This document shows positions 50,193-58,227 of a stretch of 64,000 bases of DNA, piece by piece. Source of the DNA: Pseudomonas arcuscaelestis (GTDB lineage: Bacteria > Pseudomonadota > Gammaproteobacteria > Pseudomonadales > Pseudomonadaceae); NCBI RefSeq assembly GCF_016881005.1, contig NZ_JACOPV010000006.1, forward strand, positions 124,001-188,000. Reading direction: 5' to 3'. A model generated the notes under the pieces. That model worked only from the letters and a program-made list of their open reading frames with translations, did not search any database and was not told the origin of the DNA. Each line of letters opens with the position of its first letter. The stretch's first letter is position 1. A program made the translations under genes and the position numbers.

Positions 50193-50224
50193 TACGAAAC
50201 TTCGTATCACACTCTTTCGTACGA
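50193..50224. promoter_or_regulatory. Two palindromes upstream of the aromatic-amino-acid permease
   Basis: TACGAA-AC-TTCGTA (50193-50206) and TCGTACGA (50217-50224) lie close together in the 272-base gap ahead of the permease gene. They share the TTCGTA word and could be paired operator sites. The rest of the gap shows nothing else I can interpret. Confidence 0.45.
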
Positions 50225-50371
50225 GGTGAATGTTATTTCAAACACCTTGTGTGATATTTTGCCCGCCGCTCGAGAATTCCATGGCGCAGTGCCCAGCCTT
50301 GATCGCTGAGCCTGTGACGCATCGCTTCAGGTGCATCCGGTAATAAATATAAATACGCAGTGAGTGTGATC

Positions 50372-51625
50372 ATGAGTGCAAAACCCAACACCGCCATCGG
50401 CGGTGCTGCCCCGTCCGTGGCTGAATCATCGGGTCTGGAGGTCAAGCGTCTGACCTTCGTTGAGGCTGTCGCCATGATTGTGGGCACCAACATTGGTGCT
50501 GGCGTGCTGTCGATGGCCTACGCCAGTCGTTTGGCCGGTTACTTGCCACTGTTGCTGTGGCTGGCCGTTGCCGGTGTCTTCACCACCATTTCCATGCTTT
50601 ACGTTTCCGAAACCACCCTGCGTACCCGCAGCCATCACCAGTTGAGTGGCCTGGCGCAACGCTACGTGGGCTCCTTCGGCGCCTGGGCGATTTTTCTGTC
50701 GGTGGCGGTCAACAGTATTGGTGCGCTGACTGCTTATATGAGCGGTAGCGGCAGGATCCTCAGCGAGTTCTTCGGGATCAGTCCGGCGCTGGGTAGTCTG
50801 CTGTTCTTCCTTCCCGCAGCATTCGTGCTGTACTTGGGCCTGAAGGCCATTGGCAAGGGTGAGAAGTTCATCAGTATCGGCATGGTGTCGATGACCCTGG
50901 TGCTGGTAATTGCCACCCTGATCAATGAAAAAACCGACTTCGCCAATCTGTTCGAAGGCAGCTGGATCTACATGATCCCGGTATTCAACATTGCCGTGTT
51001 CTGCTTCTCGGCGCAGTACGTGGTACCGGAAATGGCCCGCGGTTTCAGCCACGCACCCAAGCGCTTGCCGGTTGCGGTGATTACCGGAATGGTGATCACC
51101 TTTGTCCTGCTGGCTATCGTTCCGATGTCGGTAATTGCCCTCAATGGCCTGGAAAACCAGACCGAAGTGGCCACCCTGGCGTGGGGCCAAGCGCTGGGGC
51201 AATGGGCGTTCTACACCGCCAACACCTTTGCGCTGTGCGCCATGATGACCTCCTACTGGGGCCTTGGCGGCAGCTTCCTGACCAACATCTTCGACAAGTT
51301 CAAAAGCCTGGGCTCGGAAAGCAATCCCAAAAACCGCCTGTTGGTACTTGCCATTGTTTGTGTGCCACCGTTCATCCTGGCCTACAGCGGCATGGTCGGC
51401 TTTGTGAACGCGTTGTACTTTGCCGGTGTGTTCAGTGGCGTGATCCTGTCGATCATGCCAATCCTGATGCTGCGCTCGGCGCGCAAGAATGGTGACATTG
51501 TTCCGGCCTGGCAGTGTGGCTGGATCGCTCACCCAGCGATTCAAGTAATGGTAGTTGTCCTGTACCTGTGCAGCATGGCCTATGCGATTGCCAGCGCTCT
51601 GGGCTGGTTGCCGGGCGGCTGGTAA
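50372..51625 (+). CDS. Aromatic/hydroxy amino-acid permease (HAAAP family)
   Basis: The 417 residues from the ATG at 50372 have eleven predicted membrane helices and the HAAAP signature VGTNIGAGVLSMAYASRLAG near residue 45, as in TyrP/Mtr. A GTG four codons upstream is an alternative start. It probably imports Tyr, Trp, Phe or a related amino acid by proton symport. It converges on a TetR gene 5 bases away and lies beside the hut-like cluster; a histidine-related substrate is possible but unproven. Confidence 0.87.
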   Translation: MSAKPNTAIGGAAPSVAESSGLEVKRLTFVEAVAMIVGTNIGAGVLSMAYASRLAGYLPLLLWLAVAGVFTTISMLYVSETTLRTRSHHQLSGLAQRYVGSFGAWAIFLSVAVNSIGALTAYMSGSGRILSEFFGISPALGSLLFFLPAAFVLYLGLKAIGKGEKFISIGMVSMTLVLVIATLINEKTDFANLFEGSWIYMIPVFNIAVFCFSAQYVVPEMARGFSHAPKRLPVAVITGMVITFVLLAIVPMSVIALNGLENQTEVATLAWGQALGQWAFYTANTFALCAMMTSYWGLGGSFLTNIFDKFKSLGSESNPKNRLLVLAIVCVPPFILAYSGMVGFVNALYFAGVFSGVILSIMPILMLRSARKNGDIVPAWQCGWIAHPAIQVMVVVLYLCSMAYAIASALGWLPGGW

Positions 51626-51629
51626 TACT

Positions 51630-52244
51630 TCATGTGCGAGCAGTGGTATTGCTGCTGCTCGCAATGATGCTCATCGCGCAACGCGTGAGCACCTCAGTCA
51701 GCTGTTGTTCGCCTACCTGAATATCGTTCCACTGAGATTGACCGTAGAGCATGCCGATAACCGCATTGGTGATGAGCGTGATCTCGCCGTCGGGCTTGCC
51801 GCGCTGTTGGTACTCCGTGGCAATCGTTGCACTCAGCAGTGCGTAGTAGTCATTGCGCAGTCTGTTGGCCTGTTGCTTGTGTTCTTCGCTGAGGTTCACG
51901 AACTCTCGCGTCACCAATATCAATCGGTACTGCTCATGCAAATTGAAGGCGACGAACGCTTGAACAAAGCGCCGTACCCGCTCGGACGTCGTGCTCGCAC
52001 CTTTCATGCGCCGCTTGGTATCGGCCAGCAAGTCTGCCAGGGCTGCTTCAATCAGCTCGTAGAGCAGGCTCTGCTTGTTTTCGATGTGATGGTACAGCGA
52101 GCCGGCATGCAGGCCGACGTAGCTGGCCAGGTCGCGCAGGCCAATTGCCTGAAAACCACGGGTTGCGAACAGCTCTATGGACGCATCCAGCAAACGGTCG
52201 CGGGCGCTGAATGGCGTACTGGCTGACACGGCGGCTGCGAGCAT
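51630..52244 (-). CDS. TetR-family transcriptional regulator
   Basis: From the ATG at 52244 the protein has 204 residues with the TetR N-terminal domain (FSARDRLLDASIELFATRGFQAIGLRDLASYVGLHAGSLYHHI in two parts across helices 1-4) and a ligand domain of the DUF/TetR_C type. It follows the NCS1 permease gene by 72 bases on the same strand. The palindrome at 53761 just upstream of that permease is a likely operator, making the pair autoregulated. Confidence 0.9.
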   Translation of the reverse strand: MLAAAVSASTPFSARDRLLDASIELFATRGFQAIGLRDLASYVGLHAGSLYHHIENKQSLLYELIEAALADLLADTKRRMKGASTTSERVRRFVQAFVAFNLHEQYRLILVTREFVNLSEEHKQQANRLRNDYYALLSATIATEYQQRGKPDGEITLITNAVIGMLYGQSQWNDIQVGEQQLTEVLTRCAMSIIASSSNTTART

Positions 52245-52316
52245 GTTGAGCCCCTCGGTAAACAACAACGTTCAATGCAAGGGGGCTGTTGCCGGCCACC
52301 CTTGCGTCATTCTGAT

Positions 52317-53744
52317 TCAGCCCGGACTGTGTTCCTGTGGCAGAATCAGTCGCTCGGGAATGCGCTGCACAGCACTTCGCGCCACCAGGTAGTACACCAG
52401 GGCAGGCACTGTGAGACCAATCAGCCACGAAATATCGGTACCCCCCAATACCTCGACCAATGGGCCGGTGTAAAAGCTGGTAGCGATGAACGGCAGCTGA
52501 ATCAAAACCCCCAAGGCATAGATAACGATACCTGCGATGTTCCATCGTCCGTATCGTCCATCTGGATCAGATAGCGCCGGAATGTCATAGCGCTCTTTGG
52601 TCACCAGATAGAAGTCGACCAGGTTGATCGCACTCCACGGCGTGAAGAAGGCCAGCAAAAACAGGATGAACGCAGAGAAGTCGTGCAGGAATGAATGCCG
52701 TCCCAACAGCGCCAATGCAGTCGCCAGTCCAACCATGAACAGAATGTAGACGGTGCGCAGGCTGCGGGATATTTCCTGGTTGCCGCGAAAGCCGCTGACG
52801 ATAGTGGCCAATGACATGAAGCTGCCATAGGCATTGAGCGTGGTGATGGTCACCTTGCCGAATACGATGCTGAAGAACAGCAGCGAAGCAACGACACCGC
52901 TGGCGCCCATGCCGACGATGTAGGCGACTTCATGGCCGGCAAACTGATCGCCGGCAAGCGCGGCGACGAATACACCGAAGACCATCGAGATTTGTGTGCC
53001 GATCACCGAACCCAGGCCGACGGCGAGGAACGTCTTCAAAGTCGAAGTGTTTCTCGGCAGGTAGCGGGAGTAGTCAGCCACATAAGGGCCGAAAGCGATC
53101 TGCCAGGATGCAGACAACGAGATCGCCAGGAGAAAGCTGCTCAGGGAGAAGTGCCGGTTGGCGAGCAGTTCGCTGATGTCATGGGCAGACAACAGGCGGT
53201 AAAAGAGGTAGAAAAACGCCACCACCCCGATCACGCTCGACAGCCGCCCGATCCAGTGGATGGTGCGATAACCCAGCACCGTCAGCACCACGATCAGTGC
53301 GGCAAAAATCAGGATACCTGTGGCGTCACTGACGTTGACCAACTGGCCGATGGCCTGACCTGCCAGCACCGAGCCACTGGCGGAGAAACCGACGTACATC
53401 ATGCACACCAGTACTATTGGGATCACTGCCCCGTAGACCCCGAACTGTACGCGGCTGGAGATCATTTGCGGCAGGCCCAGCTGCGGGCCTTGAGCCGCAT
53501 GCAGGGCCATAATCGCGCCACCGAGCAATTGCCCGATGAGCAAGCCGATCAATGACCAGAACACATCACCACCGAGCACCACGGCCAGGGCCCCGGTGAC
53601 GATAGCGGTGACTTGCAGGTTGGCCCCGAACCAGAGCGTGAACTGGCTGAGCAGCCGACCGTGGCGCTCGGCGTCGGGGATGTAATCGATGGAACGCCGT
53701 TCTATATACGTCTTGCGCTGCGCACTTTCTTTGGAGGCGGACAT
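52317..53744 (-). CDS. NCS1-family permease, cytosine/urocanate type
   Basis: The 475 residues have twelve predicted helices and the NCS1 hallmarks LLSQFTLWFGANLQ near residue 30 and GPYVADYSRYLPRNTS near 215. In other pseudomonads an NCS1 permease inside the hut cluster takes up urocanate, so a urocanate or imidazolepropionate substrate is plausible; cytosine or allantoin transport is the alternative. GAGAGGA precedes the ATG. A hairpin separates it from the acyl-CoA dehydrogenase gene and an operator-like palindrome lies in its promoter. Confidence 0.88.
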   Translation of the reverse strand: MSASKESAQRKTYIERRSIDYIPDAERHGRLLSQFTLWFGANLQVTAIVTGALAVVLGGDVFWSLIGLLIGQLLGGAIMALHAAQGPQLGLPQMISSRVQFGVYGAVIPIVLVCMMYVGFSASGSVLAGQAIGQLVNVSDATGILIFAALIVVLTVLGYRTIHWIGRLSSVIGVVAFFYLFYRLLSAHDISELLANRHFSLSSFLLAISLSASWQIAFGPYVADYSRYLPRNTSTLKTFLAVGLGSVIGTQISMVFGVFVAALAGDQFAGHEVAYIVGMGASGVVASLLFFSIVFGKVTITTLNAYGSFMSLATIVSGFRGNQEISRSLRTVYILFMVGLATALALLGRHSFLHDFSAFILFLLAFFTPWSAINLVDFYLVTKERYDIPALSDPDGRYGRWNIAGIVIYALGVLIQLPFIATSFYTGPLVEVLGGTDISWLIGLTVPALVYYLVARSAVQRIPERLILPQEHSPG

Positions 53745-53760
53745 GGCGATTCCTCTCAGG

Positions 53761-53777
53761 TGTCGTTCGATACGACA
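53761..53777 (-). promoter_or_regulatory. Operator-like palindrome and promoter of the NCS1-tetR unit
   Basis: TGTCGT-TCGAT-ACGACA is a perfect 6-bp inverted repeat with a 5-base centre, 17 bases before the permease start. On the minus strand TTGAAA and TATCGA, 16 bases apart, could be the -35 and -10, with the -10 inside the palindrome. The layout fits repression by the TetR protein encoded two genes on. Confidence 0.6.
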
Positions 53778-53804
53778 ACCTTCTGGAGTTTCAACATTAA
53801 GGAA

Positions 53805-53825
53805 GGGGCCTATAGGACAGGCCCC
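53805..53825 (-). terminator. Hairpin between dehydrogenase and permease genes
   Basis: GGGGCCT and AGGCCCC pair perfectly across 7 bases, 15 bases after the dehydrogenase stop, and are followed on the minus strand by TTCCTTAAT. It may partly end the hutU-led transcript before the separate permease promoter. Confidence 0.55.
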
Positions 53826-53839
53826 GGTTATTTGCTTGG

Positions 53840-54982
53840 TTAGCGGTGGGCGTCGAGCAAACTGCGTGAAATGATGATTTTCTGTACTTCCGAGGTCCCT
53901 TCGAAAATCCGCAGGATTCGGGCGTCGCGAACATAGCGCTCAAGCGGCAGGTCACGGATGTAGCCGTAGCCGCCGTGCAGCTGTAGCGCAGCGTCGGTGA
54001 CGAAGCCTGCACATTCGGCGGCGACCAGTTTGGCGGTAGCCGAATCCAGGCTGAAACGTTCACCGCTGTCACGGCGGGCAGCGGCTTTCCAGGTGAGCAT
54101 GCGCGCGCCTTCCAGCTGTGCGTACATATCCGCCAGACGCCATTGGGTGCCTTGGTAGGCAGCCAGTGGTTTTGACCCGATCTGGCGTTCGCGCACCCAG
54201 TTCAAGCTCGCCTGCAGGGCCGCGTTGGCGATGCCCAGCGACATGGCTGCGACTTCCACTCGGCCGCGGTCGAGCACGGCCATCGCGGTGCTGAAGCCAG
54301 CGCCTTCCTCGCCCAGCAGGGCCGACTCGGGCAGCCAGCAATCCAGTGCCAGTTCGTAGATCGTGCTGCCGCGCAGGCCCATGGTCTTTTCCGGGCTGGA
54401 AAAGCTGATGCCCGCAGTGCCCTGGGGGATCATGAAGGCGCTGATGCCCTTGTGTCCGGCGTCTGCGTCGGTCTTGGCGTACAGCACGATAAAGCCAGCT
54501 TCACGGGCGTTGGTGATGTAGTGCTTGCTGCCGCGTATGCGCCAGCCGCCGTCTTCGCGGTGCGCACGGCAACGCATGTCGGCGGGGTTGGAACCGGCAG
54601 CCGGCTCGGTCAGTGCAAATGCGCCGAGCAATTCGCCGCTGGCGGCGCGTGGCAGCCACTCCTGCTTCTGCGCCTCGCTGGCGCCGATCAGGATCGAGTC
54701 GGTGGCCAGAAAGTGCGCGGTCAAGGCTGATGCAGTCGAGGCGCACGCGCCGGCCACCGCTTCGACCACACGGCTCATGGCCAGGCTACCAATTCCCAGG
54801 CCGCCATATTGCTCGGGCAAATTGATGCCCATGCCGCCGAGCTCGCCCAGTGCCTGCAGGCTTTCGGCGCAGAAGGTCTCGGTTTCGTCATAGTGTTGGG
54901 CGCGTGGTTGAATAACTTCGCGCGCCAGCTTCTCAGCCGATTCGACCACCGCCTGTTCGACCTGGTCCAGTTCAAAGTTCAT
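53840..54982 (-). CDS. Acyl-CoA dehydrogenase, short/medium-chain type, in hut cluster
   Basis: From the ATG at 54982 the protein has 380 residues with the three acyl-CoA dehydrogenase domains. Visible motifs are FALTEPAAGSNPADM and GSKHYITNA for FAD and substrate binding, QLHGGYGYIRD, and the catalytic base Glu361 in FEGTSEVQ. It would oxidise an acyl-CoA to the trans-2-enoyl-CoA using ETF. Its start lies inside the last codons of the CoA-transferase gene (11-base overlap). Lying in an operon with hutU, a propionyl side chain on imidazole (imidazolepropionyl-CoA to urocanyl-CoA) is a chemically apt substrate; this is inference. It differs from glutaryl-CoA dehydrogenase in its motifs. Confidence 0.9.
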   Translation of the reverse strand: MNFELDQVEQAVVESAEKLAREVIQPRAQHYDETETFCAESLQALGELGGMGINLPEQYGGLGIGSLAMSRVVEAVAGACASTASALTAHFLATDSILIGASEAQKQEWLPRAASGELLGAFALTEPAAGSNPADMRCRAHREDGGWRIRGSKHYITNAREAGFIVLYAKTDADAGHKGISAFMIPQGTAGISFSSPEKTMGLRGSTIYELALDCWLPESALLGEEGAGFSTAMAVLDRGRVEVAAMSLGIANAALQASLNWVRERQIGSKPLAAYQGTQWRLADMYAQLEGARMLTWKAAARRDSGERFSLDSATAKLVAAECAGFVTDAALQLHGGYGYIRDLPLERYVRDARILRIFEGTSEVQKIIISRSLLDAHR

Positions 54983-56138
54983 GGGAGAGCTCCTGTTTCT
55001 GTAGTCCGAACGCCAGGTTGTCGGCACCCAGGCGCGGGGCGAGGGTGGTGGCGTGAGGTTTGTGGCCGTTGAAGAAAACCGGTTGTGGTACCAGCGGCAG
55101 CGCTGAACCTTCAGGCCGAATCAGCAGTTGGCGAACCTGCGCCTGCTCGCTTTCGGCAGCTTGAGCCAGGGTCCACACCGGAGACGACGGCACACCGGCA
55201 TCGAGGAGAATGTCGCACACCTGCTCGACGCTCAGTTGGCGGGTCCAGGCTTCGATTGCACGGCGCAGCGCTGGCTCGTTCAAGGTGCGTTGTGGGTCTG
55301 TGGCGAAGCGCTCATCGCTGGCGAGTTCAGGGGTGTTCATGCACTGGCAGAGGCGTTGGAACAGCTTGTTGCTTGCGACCGCGATCACTACCAGGCCGTC
55401 GGCAGCGCTGTAGGTATCAAAGGGCGTCGAGACCGGATGGCGGTTGCCCACCAGCCCTGGTGTTACGCCATTGGCGAACAACCCGGACAGGCCGGTCATC
55501 TGCAGGCTGAACAGCACGTCGAACATGGCGACGTCGATGTATTGGGCCCCGGGTGCATGACGCTCGCGAGCAAAAAGGGCGGAGCTGATTGCCCAGGCGG
55601 CATACACGCCGGCGCACAAGTCACCGATGGACTCGCCGCTGCGGGTCGGGCCTGTTGCGGCAAAACCGGTGACGCTCATCAGTCCGGACATTGCCTGGGC
55701 GACAATGTCGTAGGCCGGGTTGCTCGACAGCGGGCCGTGCTGACCGAAGCCGGAGATGCTCGCGTAAATCAGCTTCGGGTTGTATTGCTTGAGGGTGTCG
55801 AAATCGATGCCCAGGCGTTGGGTTACGCCGGGACGGAAGTTCTCGACGACGACGTCGGCGTCACGCACCAGCTCATACAGGCGGGCACGCTCGGCACTGA
55901 CCTTGAAGTCGATCTCGACACTGCGTTTACCTCGGTTGATCAGGCCGAAGTAGACACTCTCTCCGTCTTTGAACGGGCCCAGATGACGGCTGTCATCACC
56001 GTGCCCGGGCACTTCGAACTTGATCACTTCGGCGCCAAGGTCCGCAAGCATTGCGGTGCAATGCGGGCCGGCCAGAACGCGGCTCAGATCGAGCACGCGA
56101 ACGCCTTGGAGCTGTTGGGTAAATGGGCTGCTGGTCAT
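54972..56138 (-). CDS. CaiB/BaiF family (class III) CoA-transferase in hut cluster
   Basis: The 388 residues show VLDLSRVLAGPHCTAMLADLGAEVIK in two parts at the N-terminus (from residue 15), ENFRPGV near 100 and GESIGDLCAGVYAA, with the likely catalytic Asp173. Class III transferases move CoA between carboxylic acids without ATP. GAGGAG precedes the ATG. It lies 24 bases after hutU and overlaps the dehydrogenase gene, so the three are one translation-coupled unit. It could pass CoA from urocanyl-CoA to imidazolepropionate. A dicarboxylate transferase (GcdG-like) is the alternative. Confidence 0.9.
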   Translation of the reverse strand: MTSSPFTQQLQGVRVLDLSRVLAGPHCTAMLADLGAEVIKFEVPGHGDDSRHLGPFKDGESVYFGLINRGKRSVEIDFKVSAERARLYELVRDADVVVENFRPGVTQRLGIDFDTLKQYNPKLIYASISGFGQHGPLSSNPAYDIVAQAMSGLMSVTGFAATGPTRSGESIGDLCAGVYAAWAISSALFARERHAPGAQYIDVAMFDVLFSLQMTGLSGLFANGVTPGLVGNRHPVSTPFDTYSAADGLVVIAVASNKLFQRLCQCMNTPELASDERFATDPQRTLNEPALRRAIEAWTRQLSVEQVCDILLDAGVPSSPVWTLAQAAESEQAQVRQLLIRPEGSALPLVPQPVFFNGHKPHATTLAPRLGADNLAFGLQKQELSHEL

Positions 56139-56162
56139 GGTGCAAGCTCCTCGAAAGTGGGG

Positions 56163-57839
56163 TCAGGCCTTGCTGATCATCGGCAGGTTCAAGCCTTGTT
56201 CCTTGGCGCAGTCGATGGCGATCTGGTAACCGGCATCGGCGTGACGCATGACACCGGTAGCCGGGTCGTTGTGCAGGACGCGAGCGATACGCTCGGCCGC
56301 TTCGTCGGTACCGTCGCAGACAATGACCATGCCCGAGTGCTGGGAGAAGCCCATGCCCACGCCACCGCCGTGGTGCAGCGAAACCCAGGTGGCGCCGCTG
56401 GCGGTGTTGAGCAGGGCGTTGAGCAGCGGCCAGTCGGAGACCGCATCGGAGCCGTCCTGCATGGCTTCGGTTTCGCGGTTAGGGCTGGCCACCGAACCCG
56501 AATCCAGGTGGTCGCGACCGATGACGATCGGCGCCGACAGCTCGCCGCTGCGCACCATTTCGTTGAACGCCAGGCCGAGCTTGGCGCGCAGGCCCAGGCC
56601 GACCCAGCAGATACGCGCGGGCAGACCCTGGAAGCTGATGCGCTCGCGGGCCATGTCCAGCCAGTTGTGCAGGTGGGCATCGTCGGGGATCAGTTCCTTG
56701 ACCTTGGCGTCGGTCTTGTAGATGTCGTCGGCGTTGCCCGACAGCGCGGCCCAGCGGAACGGACCGATACCCCGGCAGAACAGTGGACGGATGTAGGCCG
56801 GTACGAAGCCTGGGAAGTCGAAGGCATTGCTGACGCCTTCTTCCTTGGCCATCTGGCGAATGTTGTTGCCGTAGTCGAAGGTCGGCACGCCTTGCTTCTG
56901 GAACGCGAGCATGGCTTGGACATGAACGGCCATCGACTGTTTGGCCGCCTTGACCACGGCAGCAGGCTCGGTCTGGGCGCGGTCGCGGTACTGCTCCCAG
57001 GTCCAGCCGGCTGGCAGGTAGCCGTTGAGCGGGTCGTGGGCGCTGGTCTGGTCGGTGACCATGTCCGGGCGCACGCCACGCTTGACCAATTCAGGCAGGA
57101 TTTCTGCCGCGTTGCCCAGCAGGGCAATGGAGATGGCCTTGCCTTCGGCGGTGTACTGGGCGATGCGCGCCAGGGCATCGTCGAGGTCCTTGGCTTGCTC
57201 GTCGACATAACGGCTGCTGAGGCGGAAATCGATACGGCTCTGCTGGCATTCGATGTTCAGCGAGCAGGCGCCGGCGAGGGTCGCGGCCAGTGGCTGGGCG
57301 CCGCCCATGCCGCCGAGGCCCGCGGTCAGTACCCACTTGCCCTGGAGGCTGCCGTTGTAGTGCTGGCGGCCGGCTTCGACGAAAGTTTCGTAGGTGCCCT
57401 GGACGATGCCCTGGCTACCGATGTAGATCCAGCTGCCGGCTGTCATCTGGCCGTACATGGCCAGGCCCTTGGCATCCAGTTCGTTGAAGTGTTCCCAGTT
57501 GGCCCAATGTGGCACCAGGTTGGAGTTGGCGATCAGCACGCGTGGGGCGTTGCTGTGGGTCTTGAACACGCCAACCGGCTTGCCCGACTGCACCAGCAGG
57601 GTTTCGTCATCGTTGAGGTGGGTCAGGCTCTCGACGATTTTGTCGTAGCACTCCCAGTTACGTGCGGCACGGCCAATACCACCGTAGACCACCAGCTCTT
57701 TCGGGTTCTCGGCCACTTCCGGGTCAAGGTTGTTCATCAGCATGCGCAGGGGCGCTTCGGTCAGCCAGCTTTTGGCGGTGAGCGTGTTGCCGCGTGCTGC
57801 GCGGATTTCGACGTCGCGCTTGCGAGTACGGGTGGTCAT
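56163..57839 (-). CDS. hutU: Urocanate hydratase
   Basis: HutU adds water to urocanate to give 4-imidazolone-5-propionate, using tightly bound NAD+ as electrophile. The 558 residues match P. putida urocanase throughout: [40 protein letters not shown] for NAD+, and the active Cys411 in RICWVGLG (Cys410 in the studied enzyme). Two ATGs lie at 57845 and 57839; GAGG spaces better with the second. No hutH, hutI or hutG follows; instead come CoA-transferase and acyl-CoA dehydrogenase genes. A HutC-type operator lies 70 bases upstream. Confidence 0.96.
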   Translation of the reverse strand: MTTRTRKRDVEIRAARGNTLTAKSWLTEAPLRMLMNNLDPEVAENPKELVVYGGIGRAARNWECYDKIVESLTHLNDDETLLVQSGKPVGVFKTHSNAPRVLIANSNLVPHWANWEHFNELDAKGLAMYGQMTAGSWIYIGSQGIVQGTYETFVEAGRQHYNGSLQGKWVLTAGLGGMGGAQPLAATLAGACSLNIECQQSRIDFRLSSRYVDEQAKDLDDALARIAQYTAEGKAISIALLGNAAEILPELVKRGVRPDMVTDQTSAHDPLNGYLPAGWTWEQYRDRAQTEPAAVVKAAKQSMAVHVQAMLAFQKQGVPTFDYGNNIRQMAKEEGVSNAFDFPGFVPAYIRPLFCRGIGPFRWAALSGNADDIYKTDAKVKELIPDDAHLHNWLDMARERISFQGLPARICWVGLGLRAKLGLAFNEMVRSGELSAPIVIGRDHLDSGSVASPNRETEAMQDGSDAVSDWPLLNALLNTASGATWVSLHHGGGVGMGFSQHSGMVIVCDGTDEAAERIARVLHNDPATGVMRHADAGYQIAIDCAKEQGLNLPMISKA

Positions 57840-57908
57840 GGTCATTGCCTCATTCAGCGGTAGGTGAATGGTGGTAAATCTCATGATGTATGTATGAGCT
57901 TATACCAA

Positions 57909-57922
57909 CCTGTATGTACAAG
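57909..57922 (-). promoter_or_regulatory. HutC operator ahead of hutU
   Basis: CCTGTATGTACAAG is a near-perfect palindrome (CTTGTA-TG-TACAAG with one mismatch), the form of HutC operators in pseudomonads. A TATAAG -10-like box follows on the minus strand (57904-57899), so a bound repressor would cover the promoter. A second TGTATGTA word 24 bases nearer hutU (57887-57894) may be a weaker site. Confidence 0.75.
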
Positions 57923-58193
57923 TAGGTGCAAGCAAGGGGCCAAAACCGGATTTGGTCAGGAGCAAAAAAGCATAAAAATATGAAAATCAGTTATAAAACA
58001 AGTAGATAGATTTTTTAAAATTTTCATGGTGCGCGAAGCGATACTGAAAAAGTTGTTGCAACTTCAGCGTGAGCGTAGAGAGGTGGGGGAGATTTCGTAA
58101 CATTTCTGTGCGCAGAAAAAGCGTAATGTCACTTTTCTGCCATCCCAGGCTGGGCCAGTAACAGCGCGAATGCTAATAACCAGAGACGGGTCA
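57923..58193. other. Gene-free AT-rich leader between hutC and hutU
   Basis: This stretch has no credible open frame. Bases 57960-58040 are markedly AT-rich (runs such as TTTTTTAAAATTTT), an upstream region suited to activator or UP-element binding. I see no further clear operator in it. Confidence 0.5.
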
Positions 58194-58219
58194 TCGAGCG
58201 ACAGGCGGGGGTCGCTCGA
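58194..58219. repeat. Perfect inverted repeat after hutC
   Basis: TCGAGCGAC and GTCGCTCGA are exact 9-bp inverted copies around 8 bases, 9 bases after the hutC stop. There is no U tract on the minus strand. It may act as a 3'-end stabiliser or weak terminator. Confidence 0.5.
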
Positions 58220-58227
58220 ACGTTGCT

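Noticed and set aside
53840..56138. GcdH-GcdG glutaryl-CoA pair
   Set aside because: Order and family are similar, but the dehydrogenase has short/medium-chain-type motifs (FEGTSEVQ) unlike glutaryl-CoA dehydrogenase, and the operon context is hutU. Not fully excluded.
55128..57863. 911-codon open frame antisense to hutU and the CoA-transferase gene
   Set aside because: It spans two well-supported genes on the other strand, has no ribosome site and looks like a compositional shadow.
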